DNA of 64,000 nucleotides from CAVRQM01 sp965246915 (GCA_965246915.1 CBDFGB010000008.1:62001-126000); one strand, 5' to 3'; numbered from the stretch's first letter, positions 1 through 9,345 are shown. Notes: generated by a model not told the origin, from the letters alone. Made by a program: numbers and translations.

Positions 1-208
1 CGCAGGAGGCCGCGACCTCCGCCCAGGCAAGGATGTAGACCCCGCGCCCACCGGCCGGATGCGGCGTCACCAGTTCGACGCCGCGCGGTGCCTTGCGGAC
101 CCGGGCACCCGCCAGGGCGGGCGTGGTGAACGGCACCGCGACGCCCCGATCGGGGAACGTCGCGGGATGCCAGGACTGCTCGGCCGCGTTTGGTTGAAAA
201 TTTGGCAC
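1..208 (-). CDS. Conserved-looking hypothetical protein, 5' part only (runs off the left edge)
   Basis: A minus-strand frame is open from a GTG at 206-208 to the window edge and shows 69 codons. The peptide begins MPNFQPNAAEQSWHPATF and continues with ordinary globular composition (segments such as VPFTTPALAGARVR and GVYILAWAEV). Third-position GC bias and amino-acid content favour this frame over the other two. The start is uncertain: no clear Shine-Dalgarno precedes the GTG, and an in-frame TTG lies 8 codons upstream. I do not recognise the family with certainty and give no function. The rest of the gene lies outside the window. Confidence 0.5.
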   Translation of the reverse strand, partial: MPNFQPNAAEQSWHPATFPDRGVAVPFTTPALAGARVRKAPRGVELVTPHPAGGRGVYILAWAEVAASC

Positions 209-266
209 GGCCAGCAGAATGCCGGCCAAAGATGAATGAGCGGTTGCGGTCTTGTGGCCAACGCCG

Positions 267-623
267 TCAGGGCGGCGAGAGAGCGATCACGGCACCCTTG
301 CCGGCCACGCCGCCATATTGGCCGGCGAAGAACACCGTGCCGGTTCCGCTGCGATACAAGCCGGCCGGAAAATACGGGTCGGACGGCGCGGCGAGCCGCT
401 TCAGCACTTCGTATTTCCACGTGGTCTGAAGCCCCGTCGGCGGGCTCAGCTTGAAGACCACGCCGCCGTCGTAGACATACGGCGTGGAAGCGTGGGCTGT
501 GGCACCATAGAGCGCCCCCGCCGGATCGCGCACCAGCTCGCCAGTTGGAGGTTCGTCACGACTGTTGAAGCGGTGCAACTTGGTCACGATCCATTCGGTC
601 TGGCCGGCCGGATCGCGCGCCAA
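267..623 (-). pseudogene. Fragment of a GloVer-repeat (choice-of-anchor tandem repeat) secreted protein
   Basis: The 118-codon frame holds about two GloVer-type repeats: a LHRF/VLKRL strand, a DPAGALYGAT turn, GGVVFKLSPP, then GTVFFAGQYGG and GAVIALSPP. Family members are usually several hundred residues, with a signal peptide and many repeats. Here an in-frame stop lies shortly upstream of the TTG used as start, no signal peptide is present, and the frame ends right after one repeat. I read it as a remnant of a longer gene. A very short free-standing protein cannot be excluded. It sits just upstream of the partial hypothetical gene, on the same strand. Confidence 0.5.
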
Positions 624-757
624 GACGCCCTTGCCGATCCGTTGACACGTTGCGCAATTCGTTCAATCTTTGCTTGCGCCTTTGACGTTTTGGTGGCGCG
701 ACACCTCAGTTGGGCGAAACGTGCGAGGAACCCTTAGTCGGGAGTTGAGCGTTGAAT

Positions 758-1510
758 ATGCTTGCCCGCCTGGCCACCCTCGCGGTCCTTGCCGCCTGTG
801 CCCCAAGCCACGACGCGACGACACCCGAAGCAAGGAGTGTGTTGTTCGAGGATTTTCGTCGCGGCGCGACAGATCTCTCATGCACAGTGGCGTGTAGCTG
901 GGCCTGGGTCACCAATCGCGACGAAATGCATCGGCTGGACGAGGCCGGGGACTGGCGGTCGCTCGCCGTGCTTGTCGCCTCCGTCGGCTACGAGAAGGAT
1001 CTCGGCTATTACTATCTGGGACGCGCGGCGAGCGGTCTTGGACTTTCGGAGCCAGCCGTTCGCTACTATCGACAAAGCTACGCTCTGGCCACGGGCCTGG
1101 CGTCCGGGCCGCACTGCCGGGCGATCGAGGGCGATTGCGCCGGCGTCGACCTACTGGCCGTCCTTCCCGCGAAACTGCAACCCCAGCCTGTTACGGGGGC
1201 GAGCGGGCAGGCACCAAAGACGCGCCAGGTCGCTGGGGCCGCCAAGCCGCGCAAGGACCCGTCGTGGACGCGGATAGCCTGCGAAGATGGACACAGGTTC
1301 GCAATGAAGTTCACGTCTGGCGACGCGGCGACTGCTCAAGTCAAGATCGACGATAGCGATCAAGTCATCATGTATGAGAATAGTGGCGGCGCGAGTGGAA
1401 TGAGCTACATCGGCCCGCCGGGCTATCTGATCACCGAGTGGCACAATCAGTGGTCCTATATGCATGATAAGAGTGGGACGAATATAGAGGTTAGATGTCA
1501 GGAACTTTAA
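758..1510 (+). CDS. Predicted lipoprotein of unknown function
   Basis: The 250-residue product begins MLARLATLAVLAACAPS, a short signal peptide with an LAAC lipobox, so the mature protein should be lipidated at Cys14 and membrane-anchored. The middle has Cys pairs (CTVACSW) and a region resembling one or two tetratricopeptide-like helices (YYLGRAASGLGLSEPAVRYY). The C-terminus (CEDGHRFAMKF to TNIEVRCQEL) is a small beta-rich domain bounded by two cysteines. It loosely recalls MliC-type folds, but too weakly to assign. ATG at 758 is preferred because GAG at 747-749 is well spaced; a TTG at 752 is also in frame. No function is claimed. Confidence 0.7.
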   Translation: MLARLATLAVLAACAPSHDATTPEARSVLFEDFRRGATDLSCTVACSWAWVTNRDEMHRLDEAGDWRSLAVLVASVGYEKDLGYYYLGRAASGLGLSEPAVRYYRQSYALATGLASGPHCRAIEGDCAGVDLLAVLPAKLQPQPVTGASGQAPKTRQVAGAAKPRKDPSWTRIACEDGHRFAMKFTSGDAATAQVKIDDSDQVIMYENSGGASGMSYIGPPGYLITEWHNQWSYMHDKSGTNIEVRCQEL

Positions 1511-1707
1511 GAGAACTCTGACTTCGGGGGCTCTACACGCCGCCGGAGACTTGGTGCTACGGGGGCGGCACGGAAGTCCTGGGTGATTGGCTTTCGCTCA
1601 CCAGGCTGGAGACGGGTAGACGTCATGGGAACCGGGCGTAGTGTCGCGCCAGGGTCGCCAACCGCCCCCCAAGCCGCTATGTTAGGGTGGATCCGTTGGA
1701 GCAACCC

Positions 1708-3120
1708 ATGACCCCGCCGCCCGCGACCGCCCGAGCGAATTCCGACCACGCCCGCGATATCGCCCACGTGCTGCACCCCTACACCGACGCCCGCGCGCAC
1801 GAGACGGCCGGGCCGGTCATCATCTCGCGCGGCGAGGGCGTGCGGGTATGGGACGACAACGGAAAGGTCTATATCGACGCGGCCGCCGGCCTCTGGTGCG
1901 CCTCGCTCGGGTTCTCCAACGAACGGCTGGTCGAGGCGGCGATGCGGCAGATGCGGACACTGCCGTTCTACCACTCGTTTGCGGCCAAATCGCACACGCC
2001 CATGATCGAACTGGCGGAGATGCTGCTGGCCCGGGCACCGGTGCCGATGAGCAAGGCGTTCTTCGCCAATTCCGGGTCGGAGGCAAACGACACGGCCGTC
2101 AAGATGGTGTGGTTCTTCAACAACGCACTCGGCCGCACGCAAAAGAAGAAGATCATCGGGCGGATCAAGGGCTATCACGGCATCACAGTGGCCTCGGGCA
2201 GCCTTACCGGCCTGCCCTACAACCACAAGAGCTTCGACATCCCCCTGCCGGGCTTCGTCCACACCATCACGCCGCATTTCTACCATGGCGCGCTGCCGGG
2301 CGAGACGGAGGACGCGTTCGCCGACCGCTGTGCGGCCGAGTTGGAGGCGCTCATCCTCCGCGAGGATCCGGAGACGGTGGCGGCGATGTGGGCCGAGCCG
2401 ATCATGGGCGCGGGCGGAGTCATCTTGCCGCCGCGCGGGTATTTTCCGAAGATTCAGGCAGTTCTGAGGAAATACGACATCCTGCTGGTCGCCGACGAGG
2501 TGATCTGCGGCTTCTGGCGCACCGGCCATTACTGGGGCAGCCAGACGCTCGACGTGGAGCCGGATATCCTGACCTGCGCCAAGGCGCTGTCGTCGGCCTA
2601 TCTGCCGATCAGCGCGATCCTGATCAACGATCGGCTGTATCAGGGCATCGCCGACGAGACGCACGTGCTCGGCACGTTCGGCCATGGCTTCACCTATTCC
2701 GGCCATCCGGTGCCGGCCGCCGTCGCGGTCGAGACGCTGAAAATCTATGACGAGACCGATATCGGCGGCCATGTGGCCGAGGTGGGGCCGTATCTGCAGG
2801 CCGGGCTGCGCGAGCGGTTTTCCGACCATCCGCTGATCGGCGACGTGCGTGGCGTGGGCCTGATCGGGGCGATCGAGATGGTCGAGGACAAGGCGGAGCG
2901 GCGGAACTTCGACCCGAAGCGCAAAATGGGGCCGCGCGTGCAGAAAGCCGCCGAGGCGCGCGGCATCATTGGCCGCGCCGCGCCCAATGACTCGCTGGTG
3001 TTCAGCCCTCCGCTCATCATCGACCGAGACGAGATCGACCAGATGCTGGACGGGTTCGCGGGAGCGCTGGACGATATTTCCGCGGAAATGCGGCGGGAGC
3101 ATCTGACGGTCGTCGCCTGA
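1708..3120 (+). CDS. Class III (omega) aminotransferase, PLP-dependent
   Basis: The 470-residue product has the full class III aminotransferase layout. It has an N-terminal substrate loop (GLWCASLGF), the cofactor-binding FANSGSEANDTAVK segment, the DEVICGFWRTG aspartate that holds the pyridine nitrogen, and the Schiff-base lysine in CAKALSSAYLP at about residue 292. Enzymes of this group move an amino group from amines or omega-amino acids to pyruvate or a 2-oxoacid. The exact substrate cannot be read from sequence. ATG at 1708 is chosen over an in-frame GTG at 1687 because GGAG lies 6 nt before it. A small CxxCxxCC protein follows after 5 nt and may be co-transcribed. Confidence 0.9.
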   Translation: MTPPPATARANSDHARDIAHVLHPYTDARAHETAGPVIISRGEGVRVWDDNGKVYIDAAAGLWCASLGFSNERLVEAAMRQMRTLPFYHSFAAKSHTPMIELAEMLLARAPVPMSKAFFANSGSEANDTAVKMVWFFNNALGRTQKKKIIGRIKGYHGITVASGSLTGLPYNHKSFDIPLPGFVHTITPHFYHGALPGETEDAFADRCAAELEALILREDPETVAAMWAEPIMGAGGVILPPRGYFPKIQAVLRKYDILLVADEVICGFWRTGHYWGSQTLDVEPDILTCAKALSSAYLPISAILINDRLYQGIADETHVLGTFGHGFTYSGHPVPAAVAVETLKIYDETDIGGHVAEVGPYLQAGLRERFSDHPLIGDVRGVGLIGAIEMVEDKAERRNFDPKRKMGPRVQKAAEARGIIGRAAPNDSLVFSPPLIIDRDEIDQMLDGFAGALDDISAEMRREHLTVVA

Positions 3121-3125
3121 TCGCG

Positions 3126-3653
3126 ATGGCCGGCTCGGCCCGGTCCTGCGGCGAGTGCACGATGTGCTGCAAGCTGCTGGACGTGGTGGCGCTGGCCAAA
3201 CCGGCGGCGTCTTGGTGTGCCCATTGCGTGCCGGGACGCGGCTGCGGGATCTACGAGGGGCGGCCCGGCGAGTGCCGCACGTTCCAATGTGGCTGGCTGG
3301 TGGATCCCAAACTCGGCGAGGAATGGCGGCCGAGTCGCAGCCGGTTGATGCTGGTCTCCGAGGCGGGCAGCAATCGGATCGCCGCCCACGTCGATCCGTC
3401 GCGGCCGGATGCGTGGCGGCGGCCACCATTCCACGGCGTGCTGCGCGGCTGGGCGCGGGCGGCGGCGCGGGCGCGCGGGCAGGTCGTGGTCTATGTCGGG
3501 CGGCGCGCGACGGTGGTGTTGCCGGACGGGGATGTGGATCTCGGCGTCATCGAGGACGACGAGGTGATCGCGACACGCGAGACGGCGACGCCCGCGGGGG
3601 TGCGGCTGGAGGCGTTCAAGATGCGAGCCGCAGGCGAAGCGAAGGCCGGCTGA
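3126..3653 (+). CDS. YkgJ-type CxxCxxCC cysteine-cluster protein
   Basis: The 175-residue protein opens with CGECTMCCKLLDV, followed by CAHC, CGIYEGRPGECRTFQC. This is the pattern of the CxxCxxCC (YkgJ, UPF0153) family, which is thought to bind a metal or an iron-sulfur cluster; its biochemical role is not established. The rest is polar and alpha/beta without membrane segments. It starts 5 nt after the aminotransferase stop, so the two probably share a transcript. A perfect palindrome at 3666-3691 follows and separates it from the convergent amidohydrolase. Confidence 0.75.
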   Translation: MAGSARSCGECTMCCKLLDVVALAKPAASWCAHCVPGRGCGIYEGRPGECRTFQCGWLVDPKLGEEWRPSRSRLMLVSEAGSNRIAAHVDPSRPDAWRRPPFHGVLRGWARAAARARGQVVVYVGRRATVVLPDGDVDLGVIEDDEVIATRETATPAGVRLEAFKMRAAGEAKAG

Positions 3654-3665
3654 CGACCCACAGCC

Positions 3666-3691
3666 TTCACCGGGCGAGCTCGCCCGGTGAA
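3666..3691. terminator. 26-bp perfect palindrome between convergent genes
   Basis: TTCACCGGGCGAG is followed directly by its reverse complement, giving a perfect 26-bp palindrome between the stop of the cysteine-cluster gene and the stop of the convergent amidohydrolase. A hairpin from either strand would serve both transcripts. There is no long T run on either side, so termination efficiency is uncertain. Confidence 0.5.
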
Positions 3692-3722
3692 CGACCGCTC
3701 GGCGGTGCGCGGGTCGAGACGG

Positions 3723-5003
3723 TTACTCGGCCGCCACCGCCGCCTGCTTGCGTGCCGCGTCGCGCGGGTGGCGGTGGAACGCTCCGTCCTTCATGACCAT
3801 GACGATCCGGTCGCGTTCCTGCATGATCCGCACGTCGCGCGTCGGATCGCCCTCGACCAGCAGCAAATCGGCCAGATAGCCTTCGCGCACGAGGCCGAGT
3901 TCGTCGCCCATGTCCATGATTTCGCCGCCGACCCTGGTCGCGCACACCAGCGCCTCGGCCGGCGAGTAACCGAACATGCTCACGAAATGATCAAGGTCGC
4001 GCGCGTTGGTGCCCTGCGGCGTCCAGGCGAAACCGTAATCGCCGCCGATCACCACCCGCACGCCCCGGCGGCGCAACTCGGCATAGACGGCCGAGGTTTT
4101 CTCGATGATCCGACGCATGCCCAACCGTTCGATGGTCGGCTCGTCGATGCCGAATTGCGGGCCGTATTCGATCGTGTTGTGAATGAGCCCAATCGCCGGA
4201 CCCGCGAACACGCGATGCTTCTGCGCCTCCATCAGGTCGAGCGCCGCTTCGTCCATCAATTCGCAATGATAGATCACGTCGACGCCGCAGTTCAGCGCCC
4301 GCACGACGGATCCGCCGGCCCGCGCATGGCAATTCACGCGCCTGCCGAAATCATGTGCCGCCTCGACAGCCGCGCGCACTTCCGCCTCGCTCATCACCGT
4401 CATCGCGCCCTTGGCGGGATTGACGAAGTCGTCGCCGGAAATGTTGATCTTGATGTTGTCCACGCCCTCGCGGATGCACAGCCGCGTCACCCGCCGGATC
4501 TCGTCCGGTCCGTTGGCGATGACCCCGAAACTCTCGCGCGGCAGGTGCAGCAAATTGTCGTCGCCGAGGCCGCCGGTCACCGTGATCTCCGGTCCCGAGG
4601 CGCGGATGCGCGGCCCTTTCAGCCGCCCGGCATTGACCTCGTTGCGGATGACGACGTCGAGCCGCATCTTGGCGCTGGCCGCACTGTAGACGCTCGTAAA
4701 CCCCATATCGAGCAGCAGCTCGGCGTTGCGCATCGTGGCGAGCAGATGTTCCTCGGGCGGGATATCGCCGAAATCGGTGTTCTTCGCCCCGCCGCAGAAC
4801 GACAGATGCGCGTGGCCCTCGGTCATGCCGGGCATCAGCGTGAGGCCGGTCGCATCGACCATCTCGCAGCCCGGCGCTTCCAGACCCGCGTTGGCGTCGG
4901 CCACCGTGCGGATGCGGTTGCCGCGCACGATCACGTCGGCAGGACGCAAGACCGCGCCCGAGCCGTCGAACAGATTTGCGTTGCGGAACAGAACGTCGAC
5001 CAT
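3723..5003 (-). CDS. Amidohydrolase family protein (imidazolonepropionase/prolidase-like)
   Basis: The 426-residue product begins with a beta strand (VDVLFRNANLFDGSG) and has the metal-binding HxH as MTEGHAHLSF. Later ligands are CHARAGG and IYHCELMDE, and the late motif is VIGGDYGFAWTPQG. It closes with the composite beta domain GYLADLLLVEGDPTRDV. This is the metal-dependent amidohydrolase TIM barrel in the subgroup that includes Xaa-Pro dipeptidases and imidazolonepropionase-like enzymes. Substrate is unknown. No signal peptide is visible, so it should be cytoplasmic. It is on the same strand as xylB but 186 bp downstream, and is probably a separate unit. Confidence 0.85.
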   Translation of the reverse strand: MVDVLFRNANLFDGSGAVLRPADVIVRGNRIRTVADANAGLEAPGCEMVDATGLTLMPGMTEGHAHLSFCGGAKNTDFGDIPPEEHLLATMRNAELLLDMGFTSVYSAASAKMRLDVVIRNEVNAGRLKGPRIRASGPEITVTGGLGDDNLLHLPRESFGVIANGPDEIRRVTRLCIREGVDNIKINISGDDFVNPAKGAMTVMSEAEVRAAVEAAHDFGRRVNCHARAGGSVVRALNCGVDVIYHCELMDEAALDLMEAQKHRVFAGPAIGLIHNTIEYGPQFGIDEPTIERLGMRRIIEKTSAVYAELRRRGVRVVIGGDYGFAWTPQGTNARDLDHFVSMFGYSPAEALVCATRVGGEIMDMGDELGLVREGYLADLLLVEGDPTRDVRIMQERDRIVMVMKDGAFHRHPRDAARKQAAVAAE

Positions 5004-5189
5004 CGGACATCTCCCTCAGCGGGCATTCATGTGCGTCGGCGAGGCGTCTTTGCCCGTCTCTGCCAACCTGAACACGGATTTGCCGATCGGTGAAGGAGGC
5101 AAGATCGCGGACGGATCGATGCTGACAGTTATTATTAAATAACTATACCGCCTTACAGCGGGCGATCGACCGTTTCGCTGCACTCGTTG

Positions 5190-6662
5190 TCAAGGCTCGG
5201 CACGCGCGCCCCGCTCCGCACGATAAAGCGCCCGATACCGGATCAGCCGGTCGCGGCCGCCCGCTGCGACTGGCGCGAATGCGCGCTGCACCGGCGGCTG
5301 CATGCAAATCGCAGCCTCGTCGCCGGCGCCGGCCGCCAGCATACCCAACCGCGCGGCACCCAGTGCGGCGCCGGTCTCCGCCCCAGCTGGCAGCAACAGC
5401 TTCAGGCCCAGGACATCGGCCAGCAACTGCCCCCAGAACGGACTGCGCGCGCCCCCTCCGACCAGCAGACAAGAGTCCAGCCGCGCTCCGGCGTCGCGCA
5501 GAACCTCCTGCCCGTCCGCAAACGCGAACGCCACACCCTGCAGCACGGCATAGACCAGGGCCTCGGGACCGTGTTCGGCGCGCAGCCCCGCGAACAGCCC
5601 GCTTGCCTCCGGATCGTTGTGCGGCGTGCGCTCGCCCGACAGGTACGGCAGGAAGATCGGCGCGTGTTCGCGCTGCGCCGGATCGGCGGCCCACGCCTCG
5701 ACACGACGCAAAATGCCGCCGATGTCGTTCGAGGCACCGACGATTCGGGATATCCACTCCAGCGAGGCGGCCGCCGAGAGATGCACCGCCATGCCGTGCC
5801 AGCGTCCGGGCAGCGCGTGGCAGAAGGCATGCAGGGTCCGCTCCGGATCGGAGACGAACCGGTCTGTCACCGCGAAAATCACCCCCGACGTGCCGAGCGA
5901 GAGAAACCCCTGTCCGGCCCGCACCGCCCCAATCCCCACGGCCGACGCGGCATTGTCGCCCCCGCCTCCCGCCACGGGCACGGCCGGGACGCCCCATTCG
6001 GCGGCGATCTCCGCCGACAGGATCGCCGACACGGCCGAGCCTTCGACCAGATCGGGCATGTTCGCGCGCGACAGGCCCGTCGCCGCGAGCAGCGTGTCGT
6101 CCCACGCCCGCGCGCCAACATCGAGCCACAGCGTCCCGGCCGCGTCCGACATGTCGGAGACCATGGCCCCGGTCAGCCGCCACCGCACATAGTCCTTCGG
6201 CAGCAGGACGTGCGCGGTCGCCTTGAAAATCTCCGGCTCGTGCCGTCGGACCCAGGCGAGTTTCGGGGCGGTGAAGCCCGGCATGGCGATATTGCCGCAA
6301 CGGCGAGTGAAGTCCGGCATCGAATCCATCAGCTCGCGGCATTCCGCTCCGCTGCGCCCGTCATTCCACAGGATCGCCGGCCGGAGGACCCGCCCGGCGC
6401 CGTCGAGCAAGGTCGCGCCGTGCATCTGGCCCGACAATCCGACCCCGGACAGCCCGCGCCACGCGTCGGGCGCTGCCGCGCGAACCTGACCCACTGCGTC
6501 GATTGTGGCGAGCCACCACGCCTGCGGATCCTGCTCGGACCACAGCGGCCGGGGCCGATCCACGACGAGCGCGGCGTTCCCGGCCGCCAGCACGCGCTGA
6601 TCCGCATCGATCAGCAACGCCTTGACCGACGACGTCCCGATATCCAGTCCGAGAAAGGTCAC
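5190..6662 (-). CDS. xylB: Xylulokinase
   Basis: The 490-residue FGGY carbohydrate kinase starts MTFLGLDIGTSSVK, the phosphate-1 motif. It contains the substrate loop GLSGQMHGATLL and ILWNDGRS, the central GGGGDNAASAVG, and the adenosine-binding region LLVGGGARSPFWGQLLADV. Length and motifs match xylulokinase, which phosphorylates D-xylulose to enter the pentose phosphate pathway. It is the last gene of the ABC transporter operon, 39 nt after the regulator stop. An importer plus a ketose kinase suggests use of a pentitol or hexitol oxidised to a ketose, but no polyol dehydrogenase gene lies in the cluster. Confidence 0.9.
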   Translation of the reverse strand: MTFLGLDIGTSSVKALLIDADQRVLAAGNAALVVDRPRPLWSEQDPQAWWLATIDAVGQVRAAAPDAWRGLSGVGLSGQMHGATLLDGAGRVLRPAILWNDGRSGAECRELMDSMPDFTRRCGNIAMPGFTAPKLAWVRRHEPEIFKATAHVLLPKDYVRWRLTGAMVSDMSDAAGTLWLDVGARAWDDTLLAATGLSRANMPDLVEGSAVSAILSAEIAAEWGVPAVPVAGGGGDNAASAVGIGAVRAGQGFLSLGTSGVIFAVTDRFVSDPERTLHAFCHALPGRWHGMAVHLSAAASLEWISRIVGASNDIGGILRRVEAWAADPAQREHAPIFLPYLSGERTPHNDPEASGLFAGLRAEHGPEALVYAVLQGVAFAFADGQEVLRDAGARLDSCLLVGGGARSPFWGQLLADVLGLKLLLPAGAETGAALGAARLGMLAAGAGDEAAICMQPPVQRAFAPVAAGGRDRLIRYRALYRAERGARAEP

Positions 6663-6701
6663 AGCGTTTGCTCCCCGCGCTCGCGGGCCGTTAGAGCATC
6701 G

Positions 6702-7652
6702 TCAGGCCCGTTCCAACAACGTCCTGGCGCACGCGGCGTCGGTCACCACCCGGTTGACGTAGCCTGCCTTCAGAACGGCCCGCAGAATGGGGACCTTCGA
6801 CTGTCCCCCCGACGCGATGATCGAGACCGGCACCGCCTTGAGCTCGATCGGCGACAGGGCGACCACCTGCCGGTTCAGCTCGTGCTCGACCACCCGGCCC
6901 TCGGCGTCCAGGAAGCAGCCCAACAAATCGCCCACCGCGCCGGCCGCGCGCAGTTCGAAATCGTGCGCGCGCACCATCGGCATCGTGGCGATCAGCGAGT
7001 TGCCTGTCATGTCGCCGCAGGTAACCAGTGCCACCTCGACCTCGCGGGCGCGTTGCATCACGTCAGCCAGTTCGCCGTGGGCGAGCAACGTCCGCCGGCT
7101 CTCCTCGCTCGGGCAATACAGCGGGGCGGCGATATACCAGCACTCCGCGCCGAGCGCGTCGGCGAACTGCGTCGAGACCTCGAACGTGTTGATGCCAGAT
7201 CCGCGCGTCAGGCCACCCATCAGCGAGACCACCCAGCTTTTGGTGAAGGTCTCGCGCGGCAGGCGCGCCAATGCGGCACGCAGTGTGCGACCCCACCCGA
7301 CGCCGAGCGCTTGGCCGTCCCGCAGCAAGCGTTGGAGGACGGCGCTCGTCTCCTCGCCGATCACCCGCCGCCGCTCGTCGGGATCCTCCATCTCCGGGAC
7401 CACGACGGCGTCGACCAGATCGTAACGCTGGCACAGCGCGTCGGCCAGTTCCACGCAATCGGCGAGCGGCAGTCGCACGTCGATCCGTACCGAACCGTCT
7501 GCTCGCGCCTGACCGATGATCCGGTTGACCCGCAGCCTTGTCAGTCCAAGCCGATCTGCAATCTCCTGCTGCGTCAGGTTGCCGACATAGTAATACCACA
7601 CGACCCGCGCGGTGGTCTGGTCGGACTCGCCAAGGCGGGGCGCACTGGCCAC
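6702..7652 (-). CDS. SorC/DeoR-type sugar-binding transcriptional regulator
   Basis: The 316-residue protein has an N-terminal helix-turn-helix (NLTQQEIADRLGLTRLRVNRII, about residues 23-44) and a C-terminal sugar-isomerase-like effector domain (LGVGWGRTLRAAL, SLMGGLTRGSGINTF, DAACARTLLERA). SorC-family regulators bind a phosphorylated sugar and control the adjacent sugar operon. Its GTG start lies 2 nt after the stop of the upstream permease, so it is co-transcribed with the transporter it presumably controls. Longer upstream extensions in this frame only shadow the permease gene. Effector and operator are inferred, not shown. Confidence 0.85.
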   Translation of the reverse strand: MASAPRLGESDQTTARVVWYYYVGNLTQQEIADRLGLTRLRVNRIIGQARADGSVRIDVRLPLADCVELADALCQRYDLVDAVVVPEMEDPDERRRVIGEETSAVLQRLLRDGQALGVGWGRTLRAALARLPRETFTKSWVVSLMGGLTRGSGINTFEVSTQFADALGAECWYIAAPLYCPSEESRRTLLAHGELADVMQRAREVEVALVTCGDMTGNSLIATMPMVRAHDFELRAAGAVGDLLGCFLDAEGRVVEHELNRQVVALSPIELKAVPVSIIASGGQSKVPILRAVLKAGYVNRVVTDAACARTLLERA

Positions 7653-7654
7653 CG

Positions 7655-8461
7655 CTATTTCGTCGCTCCCATCGTCAGGCCTCGGATCATATGGCGCGAG
7701 ACGAGCAGCGCGAAAATCGTGACCGGCAGAACGATCACCGTGCCGGTCGCCATGATCTTGCCCCACGGCAGTTCGTAGCCCGACATGAAACCGGTCGCCA
7801 CGACGGGTGCCGTCTGCACGTCGCGACGTGTCAGCACGAGGGCATACAGCAACTCGTTCCACGAGAAGATGAAGCTGAAGATCGCCGACACGGCCACGCC
7901 CGGCAGCGCGAGGGGCAGGTAGACGAGCCGGAAGATCTGCCACTGGGTAGCATTGTCGAGAGTGGCGGCCTGCGCCAGTTCACCGGGGATGGAGCGGAAC
8001 TGATCGGTGCAGATCCAGACCACGATCGGCAAATTGAACGTGAGATAGACCAGTATCAGCACCAGGTGCGTGTCCAGCAGCCGCGCCTGCTGCGCCAGAA
8101 GGTAGATCGGCAGCGCCAGCACGATCGGCGAAATCATGCGGTTGCTGATGAACCAGAACCACAGATCGGCTTTTCCCCGGAACTCGAACCGCGCCAGCGC
8201 ATAGGCGGCGGGCGTCCCAAGGCCGACGGCAAGCGCGGTGGTGCAGACCGCGACGATGAGCGAATTCAGAACGCCGTCGATGACTTTCTTGTCGGCGAAG
8301 ATTTCGAGGTAGTGCGTCCAGGTCGGCTGGAACAGCCACAGCGGCGGGCTGGCCAGCAGATCGTTCTGCGTCTTGAAGCTGCTTGAAGCCATCCAGTAGA
8401 CCGGAAACGCGGCGAATGCGAACACCGCGATCAGGCCGATCAGGTGTGGGACACGCTTCAA
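7655..8461 (-). CDS. Sugar ABC transporter permease, MalG/SmoG type
   Basis: The 268-residue inner-membrane protein has six hydrophobic spans (starting LIGLIAVFAFAAFPVYWM) and the ATPase-contact loop ELAQAATLDNATQWQIF followed by LPLALPG. It belongs to the carbohydrate uptake-1 family. The start is the TTG at 8459-8461, which overlaps the preceding permease stop in a TTGA arrangement; no ATG or GTG is in frame nearby. It should pair with the adjacent MalF-like permease and be energised by a shared ATPase encoded elsewhere, because none is present in this operon. Confidence 0.87.
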   Translation of the reverse strand: MKRVPHLIGLIAVFAFAAFPVYWMASSSFKTQNDLLASPPLWLFQPTWTHYLEIFADKKVIDGVLNSLIVAVCTTALAVGLGTPAAYALARFEFRGKADLWFWFISNRMISPIVLALPIYLLAQQARLLDTHLVLILVYLTFNLPIVVWICTDQFRSIPGELAQAATLDNATQWQIFRLVYLPLALPGVAVSAIFSFIFSWNELLYALVLTRRDVQTAPVVATGFMSGYELPWGKIMATGTVIVLPVTIFALLVSRHMIRGLTMGATK

Positions 8462-9345
8462 GCCTCGACCTCCCGATACAGCAGCCGAATGTACAGCCTG
8501 CTTAGGATCACCGTGAGGATCATCAGCAAAATCGCCTGCGCCGAGGCCGTCCCGAGGTCGAAGACCCGGAAGCCCACTCGCTGGATATAGATCGAGATCA
8601 ACTCGGTCGCCGTTCCCGGGCCGCCGCGGGTCATGGTGAACACCACGTCGAACAGCTTCAGCACGTCCGCCGATCGCAGAATAAGCATCGCGGTCAGGCC
8701 AGGCAGCAGGTAGGGCAGCTGGACGTAGCGCACCAGAGTCGTGAACCGGCTCGTCTCGAGCCTTGCCGCCTCCTCGATCTCCTGCGGCACCATCGACAGG
8801 CCGGACAAGAAGATCAGTGCGCAAAACGGTGTCCACTGCCACACATCCATCACGGCGATCGCGCTGAACGCGCCGGCGGGCGAGCCCAGCCAGTCGTTTG
8901 GCGGAAACCCGAACCAGCCCAGGAAGGCGTTGGCGACGCCAAAATCGCGATTGAAGATCAGCCGGCCGAGCAGCCCGACCACCGCGTACGTCGTGGCGAG
9001 CGGCACCACCAACGAGACCCGCGCCACGGTGCGCATGACCGACCAGCCCGGCTTGTGCAGCAACAGCGCGATGCCGAGCCCCAAAAGCAACTCGAACGGC
9101 ATGACCGTCAGGAAGAAGCCAAGCGTGCGCAGCAGGGCCGCGGAGAATGTCGCGTCCGACAGGACAGCGATATAGTTGTCAAGGCCCACGAACGGAAACC
9201 CGTCGCGGGCGCGCGTGATGTTGTATTGCCGCAGCGAGGTGACGACCGCGAAAATCGTCGGGTAGATGCCCACGGCCAGCAACGCGAACACGGCGGGCGC
9301 GAGGAAATAGAACGGCGTCCAGCGACTTTGGGAGAGTTTGGACAG
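8458..9345 (-). CDS. Sugar ABC transporter permease, MalF/SmoF type
   Basis: The 295-residue permease has six predicted membrane spans and the coupling loop IEEAARLETSRFTTL before LPYLLPGL, typical of MalF-like sugar permeases. The first ATG/GTG/TTG in frame is a GTG at 9291, which would remove half of transmembrane segment 1 (FYFLAPAVFALLAVGIYP). A CTG at 9343-9345 has GAAAGGA 8 nt upstream and restores the whole segment, so I place the start there. The gene follows the binding-protein gene after a repeat-rich 177-bp gap and overlaps the next permease. Confidence 0.8.
   Translation of the reverse strand: MSKLSQSRWTPFYFLAPAVFALLAVGIYPTIFAVVTSLRQYNITRARDGFPFVGLDNYIAVLSDATFSAALLRTLGFFLTVMPFELLLGLGIALLLHKPGWSVMRTVARVSLVVPLATTYAVVGLLGRLIFNRDFGVANAFLGWFGFPPNDWLGSPAGAFSAIAVMDVWQWTPFCALIFLSGLSMVPQEIEEAARLETSRFTTLVRYVQLPYLLPGLTAMLILRSADVLKLFDVVFTMTRGGPGTATELISIYIQRVGFRVFDLGTASAQAILLMILTVILSRLYIRLLYREVEA

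Noticed and set aside
1507..3429. 640-codon minus-strand open frame opposite the aminotransferase
   Set aside because: Arginine/proline/histidine-rich, no recognisable domain, and entirely opposite conserved class III aminotransferase motifs; a GC-driven shadow.
5187..7778. 863-codon plus-strand open frame over xylB and the regulator
   Set aside because: No family features; the opposite strand carries intact FGGY kinase and SorC motifs.
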